Positions 1 through 5,507 of a DNA stretch of 6,457 nt are shown piece after piece. Position numbers and translations under genes: made by a program. How positions within the stretch are numbered: the stretch's first letter is position 1; each line of letters opens with the position of its first letter. The stretch comes from JBHJOF01 sp050330055 (GTDB lineage Bacteria; Pseudomonadota; Alphaproteobacteria; Kiloniellales; JAKSDN01), in the NCBI GenBank assembly GCA_050330055.1, contig JBHJOF010000371.1, positions 1 to 6,457 on the forward strand, written 5' to 3'. The notes under the pieces are model-generated. The model ran no database searches. It was not told the DNA's origin and was given only the letters and a program-made list of their open reading frames with translations.

Positions 1-570
1 CAAGAGGCGATGAGCATCCTGCGCGATCTGCACGCCCGCATGACCGACATCGTCCTGGAGCATGGCGGCACCCTGGAGAAGTTCCTCGGCGACGGACTGA
101 TGGCCACCTTCGGTACGCCCAAGACCAGTGGCCGGGACGCCTGGAACGCGCTCTCCTGCGCCCAGGCCATGGCCGAGGCCATGCGAAACTGGAACGGCGA
201 ACGGTACAAGAGGGGGGAAGAGCCGCTCAGGATTGGCATCGGCGCCCACTTCGGCAGCGTCATCCTAGGCGATATCGGCAGCGACCAGCGCCTGGAGTTC
301 GCCGTGGTCGGCGATACGGTCAACGTGGCCAGCCGCTTGGAGGCTCTGACCCGCGAGCTCGGAGTGCCGATTGTGGTGAGTCAGGCGTTGATCGAGGCCG
401 CCCAAAGGGAGCTTCCTGGAAGTCCTCTGCCCGAGGCCTTGACCCCGGCCCGGCCCCAGGCCATCGAGGGCCACGTCGATCCCGTGGTGGTCTGGACGTT
501 CGCCGGGGATCCGGCGGCGCGACCGGAGCCCGAAGCCGGTCATGCCAACCCGCTTTCCGAAATCGCCTAG
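1..570 (+). CDS. Class III adenylate/guanylate cyclase, C-terminal part (5' end outside window)
   Basis: This is the C-terminal 189 residues of a class III nucleotide cyclase, which makes cAMP (or cGMP) from ATP (or GTP). The frame is open to the left edge and the catalytic domain is already under way, so the ATG at 10 is unlikely to be the true start. The first metal-binding Asp and any N-terminal sensor or membrane domain would lie upstream. Visible motifs are HGGTLEKFLGDG (codons about 61-96), with the purine-reading Lys at 79-81 and the second metal Asp at 91-93, and VGDTVNVASR (about 307-336), with the transition-state Asn at 322-324 and Arg at 334-336. The second purine-selecting position, Asp in mammalian cyclases and often Thr in bacterial class IIIb enzymes, is Ala here (301-303). 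The last 70 or so residues form a Pro/Ala-rich tail. The family is clear; ATP versus GTP is not. Confidence 0.93.
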   Translation, partial: QEAMSILRDLHARMTDIVLEHGGTLEKFLGDGLMATFGTPKTSGRDAWNALSCAQAMAEAMRNWNGERYKRGEEPLRIGIGAHFGSVILGDIGSDQRLEFAVVGDTVNVASRLEALTRELGVPIVVSQALIEAAQRELPGSPLPEALTPARPQAIEGHVDPVVVWTFAGDPAARPEPEAGHANPLSEIA

Positions 571-579
571 CGCCGTACT

Positions 580-598
580 TCGCTTTACAGCGATTTTT
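580..598 (+). terminator. Weak candidate intrinsic terminator after the cyclase gene
   Basis: A 5-bp stem (580-584 with 589-593, loop TTAC) is followed directly by five T residues (594-598), starting 10 nt after the cyclase stop codon. An alternative, longer fold pairs 560-566 with 590-596, with an inner 4-bp stem at 569-572/581-584. The short stem is weak for a GC-rich genome, but its position just past a stop codon and the T-run favour a termination role. Confidence 0.4.
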
Positions 599-769
599 GC
601 CGTGGCCTAGAATGGCCGCCGCGAGGTTGCGGTTCAGGGCGTGGGGCGATGTCAAGCCCAAGACAACAAGCCTCGACCGCGGAACTGGGACGCATCGGGC
701 ACAGTTCTTGCCCCGAGTCGGCAGTCGCACCCGTACCTCCGGAAGGCGCGGTGCGGCGATGTTGCATCT

Positions 770-794
770 CCGCCGAGGACTCGATCATCGGCGG
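770..794. promoter_or_regulatory. Inverted repeat upstream of dctQ, possible operator or stem-loop
   Basis: CCGCCGA (770-776) and TCGGCGG (788-794) are perfect 7-bp inverted arms separated by 11 nt. The arm centres are 18 bp apart, so they do not fall exactly on whole helical turns. The repeat lies about 155 bp upstream of the dctQ start, where a regulator site would be reasonable. In GC-rich DNA a 7-bp pair can arise by chance, and the same sequence could act as an RNA stem-loop. Function is inferred from position only. Confidence 0.3.
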
Positions 795-949
795 CAAGGG
801 GAGGGCTGGTCCTGTATGAAAGTCCGGGGGGAGGCCGGCATCAGCGCAGAGCAACAGAGTACGGTGCAAGAGCGCTTCGCAGAGTATCGCGAGCGAACGG
901 GTACAGTCAGCCTAGTTCAGGGCCGCCCGAATAGGTCGGAAAGTAGGAA

Positions 950-1483
950 ATGCCCAAGGCAATAAGGCTCTATGTGCGTTGCATCGACGCCCTGAACCGC
1001 ATCGTGGGGCTGATTGCGATGTATCTGATCTTCGCGATGATGGGGATTCTGCTCTACTCGTCCATAACGAAGACGTTCTCCGTCCCACCCTTGTGGGCCC
1101 TCGAGATGGCGCAGTTCACGATGGCCGCTTACTACCTGCTTGGCGGCGCCTACTCGGTGCAGCTCAATTCGCACGTCAGAATGGACCTGCTCTATAGCCG
1201 CTGGTCCGACAGGACCAGGGCTGCGGTCGACGCGATCACGGCTTGTCTGCTGATCTTCTATCTGGTCTTCCTGCTCTACGGCGGCTACTCGAGCAGCTCC
1301 TACGCTCTCCAGTACGGGGAGACCAGCTACTCCTCCTGGTCGCCCTACATGGCGCCGATCAAGGTCATCATGACGATCGGCGTCGGCTTGATGCTGCTGC
1401 AGGTCATCGCGACCTTCTTCAAGGATTTGGCGAAGGCCAGGGGCACGCCGATCGAAGAGACCGGCGCGGAGTCGGGCGCATGA
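950..1483 (+). CDS. dctQ: TRAP transporter small permease subunit (DctQ family)
   Basis: This 177-residue inner-membrane protein is the small subunit of a tripartite ATP-independent periplasmic (TRAP) transporter. It pairs with the large permease and helps dock the binding protein. Four hydrophobic segments fit the DctQ fold, at about residues 18-38, 48-70, 92-112 and 136-157. The HVRMDLLY stretch after the second helix (residues 75-82) is a DctQ hallmark. The stretch at 125-137 (TSYSSWSPYMAPI) suggests the mannitol/chloroaromatic-type TRAP branch. ATG 950 is taken as the start because GGA at 938-940 lies 9 nt upstream; GTG 974 in the same frame, with AAGG 7 nt before it, is an alternative that would drop eight residues. 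The stop overlaps the start of dctM. The symbol is a family name; the substrate is unknown. Confidence 0.93.
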   Translation: MPKAIRLYVRCIDALNRIVGLIAMYLIFAMMGILLYSSITKTFSVPPLWALEMAQFTMAAYYLLGGAYSVQLNSHVRMDLLYSRWSDRTRAAVDAITACLLIFYLVFLLYGGYSSSSYALQYGETSYSSWSPYMAPIKVIMTIGVGLMLLQVIATFFKDLAKARGTPIEETGAESGA

Positions 1484-2802
1484 GCTACGAACTCATCGCC
1501 GTCCTGATGTTCTCGACCATGATGCTGATGCTGCTGACCGGGCAGCGCGTGTTCGGCGCCATCGGCTTTGTCGCCGTCGCCGCCGCCCTGCTGCTTTGGG
1601 GGCCAGGCGGCTCGGAGATGGGCTTCAGCGCGGCCATGAAGCTGATGACGTGGTACCCGCTGCTGACGCTGCCGCTGTTCATTTACATGGGCTACATGCT
1701 GTCGGAGTCGGGCATCGCCGACGACCTCTACCGGATGTTCCACGTCTGGATGGGACCGCTCAACGGCGGCCTGGCGATCGGCACGATCGGCCTGATGGTG
1801 GTGATCTCCGCCATGAATGGCCTGAGCGTCGCGGGCATGGCGATCGGCGCCAGCATCGCCCTGCCCGAACTGCTCCGGCGCGGCTACGACAAGGTCATGG
1901 TCACCGGCGTCATCCAGGCCGGCAGCTCGCTCGGCATCCTGGTGCCGCCCAGCGTCGTGCTCGTCCTCTATGGCATGATCGCTCGCCAGCCGGTCGGCCA
2001 GCTGTGGCTCGCCGGCGCCCTTCCCGGTCTCATGATGGCGGCCCTGTTCATCATCTACATCGTCATCCGCTGCAAGATTCAGCCCAGGCTGGGCCCGGCC
2101 CTGCCGAAGGAAGAGCGGAACGTCAGCTGGCCTGAGAAATTCAGGCTGCTGCGCGCCGGCATCCTGCCGTTCTTCATCTTCTTCGCCATGACGGGCCTGT
2201 TCCTGCTGGGCATCACCAGCCTGGTCGAGAGCGCGGCCGTCGGCGCGGTGGCGGCAACCCTGGCGGCGCTGGTCAAGGGCCGCCTGACCGGCAAGGTCCT
2301 GCATACCACCGTGAAGAAGACCCTGGCCATCAGCTGCATGTTCATGTGGATCATCCTGGCGGCGCTCGCCTTCGGCGCGGTCTTCGACGGCCTCGGCGCC
2401 GTCAAGGCGATCGAAGGCTTCTTCATCGATCGCCTGGAGCTCAGCCCCTGGGAGATCCTCATCATGATGCAGCTCTCCTACCTCCTGATGGGCATGTTCC
2501 TCGACGACACGGCCATGCTGGTGATCGTGGCGCCGCTCTACGTGCCGTTGGTCGGCGCGCTCGGCTTCGACCTGGTGTGGTACGGCGTGCTCTATACGAT
2601 CACCTGCCAGATCGCCTACATGACGCCGCCCTTCGGCTACAACCTGTTCCTGATGCGGGCCATGGCGCCGCCCGAGGTCACCTTGAGCGATATCTATCGC
2701 TCGATCCTGCCCTTCGTGCTGGTCATGATTTTCGGCCTGGCGATCGTGATGGCCTTCCCGCAGGTCGCCCTGTGGCTGCCCCAGCTCCACTACGGGAATT
2801 GA
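1480..2802 (+). CDS. dctM: TRAP transporter large permease subunit (DctM family)
   Basis: This 440-residue, very hydrophobic protein is the transport subunit of the TRAP system, which moves substrate across the inner membrane with sodium ions and takes it from the periplasmic binding protein. Its length is normal for DctM. Family motifs seen are GSSLGILVPPS at residues 148-158, ESAAVGA at 250-256, GMFLDDTAML at 338-347 and TPPFGYNLF at 382-390. The two Pro-containing loops fall in the two inverted halves of the transporter. The start is ATG 1480, which overlaps the dctQ stop as ATGA, with GGAG at 1468-1471 eight bases upstream; this implies translational coupling and matched amounts of the two permease subunits. 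The frame is open upstream to 1243, but that stretch is an out-of-frame shadow of dctQ. Nothing is broken. Confidence 0.96.
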   Translation: MSYELIAVLMFSTMMLMLLTGQRVFGAIGFVAVAAALLLWGPGGSEMGFSAAMKLMTWYPLLTLPLFIYMGYMLSESGIADDLYRMFHVWMGPLNGGLAIGTIGLMVVISAMNGLSVAGMAIGASIALPELLRRGYDKVMVTGVIQAGSSLGILVPPSVVLVLYGMIARQPVGQLWLAGALPGLMMAALFIIYIVIRCKIQPRLGPALPKEERNVSWPEKFRLLRAGILPFFIFFAMTGLFLLGITSLVESAAVGAVAATLAALVKGRLTGKVLHTTVKKTLAISCMFMWIILAALAFGAVFDGLGAVKAIEGFFIDRLELSPWEILIMMQLSYLLMGMFLDDTAMLVIVAPLYVPLVGALGFDLVWYGVLYTITCQIAYMTPPFGYNLFLMRAMAPPEVTLSDIYRSILPFVLVMIFGLAIVMAFPQVALWLPQLHYGN

Positions 2803-2805
2803 TCT

Positions 2806-2834
2806 TTGACAGCTATCGGACCCAGCCCTCGAAT
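2806..2834 (+). promoter_or_regulatory. Candidate sigma-70-type promoter for dctP
   Basis: A perfect -35 hexamer TTGACA (2806-2811) begins 4 nt after the dctM stop codon. Exactly 17 nt downstream is TCGAAT (2829-2834), which matches the -10 consensus at 4 of 6 positions but lacks the well-conserved A at position 2. Transcription would start near 2841 and give a leader of about 115 nt before the dctP start. A separate promoter would fit the need for more binding protein than permease. The weak -10 box keeps this tentative. Confidence 0.45.
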
Positions 2835-2956
2835 GCCGGTTCGGCGCAGCTTGGAAGTCTCAAGAAAGGGACTGGCCAAATCCGCCCGCATTGCGTGATT
2901 CAGGTCAGCCCGGGCGTTTCATAGTCAACAATGCACAAGCAAGGGAGACGGAAGAC

Positions 2957-4006
2957 ATGACGAATAGACGCGATTTCCTCAAGAAGGCCGGGGCGGCAAC
3001 CGCCGTCACGGCGGCGGGCGCCACGAGCTTGGCGGCGCCGGCCGTGCATGGGCAGTCGAAGATCACCTGGCGGCTGCAGACCTACGCCGGGCCTGCCCTG
3101 GCCGAGCACGTGATCAAGCCGTCGATCGATGTCTTCAACAAGATCGCCAACGGCGAGATGGTAATCGAGCTCTACTTCGCCGACCAGCTGGTGCCGACCG
3201 GCGAGCTGTTCCGGGCCATGCAGCGCGGCACGATCGACGCGGTTCAGAGCGACGACGATTCGATCGCCGCACCGGTGGACGTTTCGGTCTTCGGCGGCTA
3301 CTTCCCCTTTGCCTGCCGGCACAGCCTCGATGTGCCCGTGCTGTTTCACCAGTACGGCCTGAAGGAGATCTGGGAGGAGGCCTACGGCGAGGTGGACAAC
3401 GTGGTCTGGCTCAGCGCCGGCGCCTGGGATCCCTGTCACTTCAACACCGTCAAGCCGATCCGCAGTCTGGATGACCTCAAGGGCATCCGGGTCTTCACCT
3501 TCCCGACGGCCGGCAAGTTCCTGCAGCGCTTCGGCGTGGTGCCGGTGACGCTGCCCTGGGAGGACATCGAGGTAGCGGTTCAAACGGGCGAGCTGGACGG
3601 CATCGCCTGGTCGGGTATCACCGAGGACTACACCGTCGGCTGGGCCGACGTGACCAACTACTTCCTGACCAACAACATCTCCGGCGCCTGGATCGGCTCC
3701 TACTTCGCCAACGAGGAGCGCTGGAACGAGGTGCCCGAACACCTGAAGGAGCTGTTCCGCGTCTGCATGGACAGCTCGCACTACTACCGCCAGTACTGGT
3801 ATTGGGGCGGCGAGGCGCATCTCCGTACCAAGGGTACCAAGCTGGAGCTCACCTCGATTCCCGACGAGGAGTGGCAGGCGGTCGAGGACGAAGCCCTCAA
3901 GTTCTGGGACGAGATCGCCGCGATGACCCCGAGGAACGCGCGGGTCGTCGAGATCTTCAAAGAGTACAACGCGACCATGAGAAAGGCCGGCACGCCTTAC
4001 CGCTGA
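2957..4006 (+). CDS. dctP: TRAP transporter periplasmic substrate-binding protein (DctP family) with Tat signal
   Basis: This 349-residue protein captures the substrate in the periplasm and delivers it to DctQM. The N-terminus carries a twin-arginine motif (NRRDFLKK, residues 3-10), an Ala-rich hydrophobic stretch (11-30) and a likely cleavage site near residue 32, so it should be exported folded by the Tat pathway. The core has the DctP pattern SLDDLKGIRVF (170-180), in which Arg178 occupies the place of the conserved Arg that binds substrate carboxylate, followed by a WEDIEVAVQTGELDGI segment (201-216). The overall style, including the C-terminal EYNATMRKAG helix, resembles TakP, the 2-oxoacid binding protein, and the mannitol/chloroaromatic group. 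ATG 2957 is chosen for the GGGAG at 2943-2947 and because the signal peptide begins right there; the open frame extends to a TTG at 2891. The ligand is probably an organic acid; its identity is unknown. Confidence 0.94.
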   Translation: MTNRRDFLKKAGAATAVTAAGATSLAAPAVHGQSKITWRLQTYAGPALAEHVIKPSIDVFNKIANGEMVIELYFADQLVPTGELFRAMQRGTIDAVQSDDDSIAAPVDVSVFGGYFPFACRHSLDVPVLFHQYGLKEIWEEAYGEVDNVVWLSAGAWDPCHFNTVKPIRSLDDLKGIRVFTFPTAGKFLQRFGVVPVTLPWEDIEVAVQTGELDGIAWSGITEDYTVGWADVTNYFLTNNISGAWIGSYFANEERWNEVPEHLKELFRVCMDSSHYYRQYWYWGGEAHLRTKGTKLELTSIPDEEWQAVEDEALKFWDEIAAMTPRNARVVEIFKEYNATMRKAGTPYR

Positions 4007-4052
4007 ACCTGAGCCGGCCGTTATCCATTCGGGCGACGCCCGAGGCATTCCA

Positions 4053-4088
4053 ACAGCGGGGCCTGCTCGCGACGGCAGGCCCCGTTGT
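4053..4088 (+). terminator. Strong stem-loop after dctP (attenuator, processing or stability element)
   Basis: Bases 4053-4066 pair with 4075-4088 in a 14-bp stem with one G-U pair and an 8-nt loop (4067-4074). The inner nine pairs, GGGGCCTGC with GCAGGCCCC, are perfect. It lies 47 nt after the dctP stop. No T-run follows, so it is not a textbook intrinsic terminator. It may partly stop transcription or protect the dctP message from 3' exonucleases, which would lower expression of the downstream ligase relative to the binding protein. The fold is seen; the role is inferred. Confidence 0.6.
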
Positions 4089-4106
4089 GCCGCGGGCAAG
4101 CGCGGC
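4089..4106 (+). repeat. Second stem-loop directly following the first
   Basis: GCCGCG (4089-4094) pairs with CGCGGC (4101-4106) around a 6-nt loop. It starts at the base after the 14-bp stem ends, so the two hairpins could stack on each other. It lies 31 nt before the ligase start codon, and A-rich sequence rather than a T-run follows. Confidence 0.45.
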
Positions 4107-4137
4107 AAAGCCAAAGCAAGACAAGGACCGAGAGGCC

Positions 4138-5505
4138 ATGAGCGGAAGGCTCGACCTGGAAACTCTGACCCGCCTGATCGAAAGCGGCGAGATCGACACC
4201 GTGGTCGTCGCCATGACCGACATGCAGGGCCGCCTGATGGGCAAGCGTGTCACCGGCCGCTTTTTCCTCGACAGCGTGGTCGAGGAGACGCACGGCTGCA
4301 ATTACCTGCTGACCGTCGACATGGAGATGGAGCCGGTGCCCGGCTACGAGGCGGCCTCGTGGGAGCTCGGCTATGGCGACTTCGTGTTCAAGCCCGACCT
4401 CGATACACTGCGCCGCATCCCCTGGCTCGAAGGCACGGCGCTGGTGCTCTGCGACCTGCTCGACCACCACACCCACCGGGACATCCCGCATTCGCCGCGC
4501 GCCATCCTGAGGCGCCAGCTGGCCCGCCTGGCCGACAAGGGCTGGGTCGCCAAGATGGCCTCGGAGCTGGAGTTCTATGTCCTCGACGAGAGCTACGAGG
4601 CGGCGCGCGCCAAGGACTACAAGAACCTCAAGCGCACTGGCTGGTACATCGAGGACTACCACATCTTCCAGACCACCAAGGAGGAGCCGCTGATCCGCGC
4701 CATCCGCAACGGCATGGAGGCGGCCGGCATCCCGGTCGAGGTCTCCAAGGGCGAGTGGGGGCCGGGCCAGGAGGAGATCAATTTCCGCTACGCCGAGGCG
4801 CTCGAGATGGCCGACCGCCACGTGATCTACAAGAACGGGGCCAAGGAGATCGCCTTCCTGCAGGGCAAGGCCGTCACTTTCATGGCCAAGCCGGCCTACG
4901 ATCTGGCCGGCAACTCCTGCCACATCCACTCGTCGCTGTGGCAGGCCACGGGCGACAAGCCGCTGTTCGCGGACGAGAGCGACGAGCACGGCATGTCCAA
5001 GCTGTTCCGCCACTACCTGGCCGGCCTCATCGCCTGCGCCCCGGCCATGACCTACTTCCTGGCGCCCTTCATCAACTCCTACAAGCGCTTCCAGGCCGGC
5101 TCCTTCGCGCCAACCAAGCTGGCCTGGTCGATCGACAACCGCACCGCCGGCTTCCGCCTGCTCGGCCCCGGCGCCGGCACGCGCATCGAGTGCCGCATCC
5201 CGGGCGCCGACGCCAATCCCTACCTGGCCTATGCCGCGATCCTCGCCGCCGGCCTCCACGGCATCGAGAACGAGCTGGAACTGGCGCCGCCCTTCGTCGG
5301 CAACGCCTATCAGGGCGAGGGCGTGCCCGACGTGCCCAAGACCCTGCGCGCGGCGCTGCAGGCGCTCGACGAGTCGGCCGTGATGCGCGGCGCCTTCGGC
5401 GACACCGTGGTCGATCACTACCTGCACGCCGGCCAGTGGGAGCAGGCGGAATACGACCGCCGCGTCACCGACTGGGAGGTGATCCGCGGCTTCGAGCGGG
5501 CGTGA
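4138..5505 (+). CDS. Glutamine synthetase family protein, probable gamma-glutamyl-amine (PuuA-like) ligase
   Basis: This 455-residue enzyme has the glutamine synthetase fold and probably joins glutamate to an amine using ATP. Mapped by eye on Salmonella GlnA, the metal and substrate residues are kept: SELEF Glu143/Glu145, Glu206 and Glu213 (KGEWGPGQEE), His262 (GNSCHIHSSL), Arg335 and Arg340 (DNRTAGFR), and Glu351/Arg353 (RIECRIPG). The spacing between Glu206 and Glu213 is one residue shorter than in GlnA, as I recall for PuuA-type enzymes. The flap Glu that GlnA uses to deprotonate ammonium (Glu327) is Phe323 here (GSFAP), which argues against plain glutamine synthesis. The start is ATG 4138 with GAGAGG or AAGGA just upstream; the open frame reaching back to 3802 is a shadow of dctP. 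It follows dctP by 131 bp on the same strand and may be read through from it. The amine substrate is not known. Confidence 0.88.
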   Translation: MSGRLDLETLTRLIESGEIDTVVVAMTDMQGRLMGKRVTGRFFLDSVVEETHGCNYLLTVDMEMEPVPGYEAASWELGYGDFVFKPDLDTLRRIPWLEGTALVLCDLLDHHTHRDIPHSPRAILRRQLARLADKGWVAKMASELEFYVLDESYEAARAKDYKNLKRTGWYIEDYHIFQTTKEEPLIRAIRNGMEAAGIPVEVSKGEWGPGQEEINFRYAEALEMADRHVIYKNGAKEIAFLQGKAVTFMAKPAYDLAGNSCHIHSSLWQATGDKPLFADESDEHGMSKLFRHYLAGLIACAPAMTYFLAPFINSYKRFQAGSFAPTKLAWSIDNRTAGFRLLGPGAGTRIECRIPGADANPYLAYAAILAAGLHGIENELELAPPFVGNAYQGEGVPDVPKTLRAALQALDESAVMRGAFGDTVVDHYLHAGQWEQAEYDRRVTDWEVIRGFERA

Positions 5506-5507
5506 GC

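Larger units (their letters stand above)
571..949. other. Intergenic region, no convincing gene
   Basis: About 380 bp separate the cyclase from the TRAP operon. Open frames here (for example one starting at ATG 816 and running into dctQ at 965) have mixed third-position bases and no recognisable protein, so I do not call a gene. Structures seen are a terminator-like hairpin at 580-598, a stem-loop at 695-716 (GGGCA 697-701 with TGCCC 709-713, extended by two pairs past one bulged C), a small dyad GATG-ttg-CATC at 758-768 and a 7-bp inverted repeat at 770-794. The promoter of the transporter operon should lie here, but I found no pair of -35/-10 boxes with correct spacing and no clear sigma-54 GG-N10-GC element. 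Confidence 0.6.

Noticed and set aside
620..690. Possible tRNA-like segment around GGTTCAGGG
   Set aside because: No acceptor stem closes, and no anticodon arm or proper GTTCRANYC T-loop with paired stem can be drawn.
745..770. Possible sigma-54 promoter (GG ... GC near TTGCAT)
   Set aside because: The GG and GC pairs are 7 or 12 nt apart, not the required 10.
876..907. Possible -35/-10 pair TTCGCA ... TACAGT before dctQ
   Set aside because: The spacer is 20 nt and the -35 box is poor.
816..965. A 49-codon frame from ATG 816 with GAGG upstream, overlapping the dctQ start
   Set aside because: Spacing from GAGG to ATG is long (11 nt), third-position bases are mixed unlike the real genes here, and the peptide resembles nothing I know.
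1345..2790. A 481-codon open frame on the minus strand opposite dctM
   Set aside because: Its His/Asp/Gln/Arg-rich composition matches no protein family and it is exactly antisense to a clear DctM; strong third-position GC bias creates such frames.
2833..2898. A 21-codon frame in the dctM-dctP gap (possible leader peptide)
   Set aside because: There is no ribosome binding site, and the frame begins upstream of the start expected from the candidate promoter.
2900..4114. A 404-codon minus-strand frame opposite dctP
   Set aside because: No recognisable domain and low-complexity Arg/Asp/Val/Leu composition; DctP motifs are clear on the plus strand.
4021..5427. A 468-codon minus-strand frame opposite the ligase, and a 416-codon plus-strand frame at 4359-5609
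   Set aside because: Both are shadows of the glutamine-synthetase-fold gene, whose catalytic motifs are all in the frame 4138-5505.
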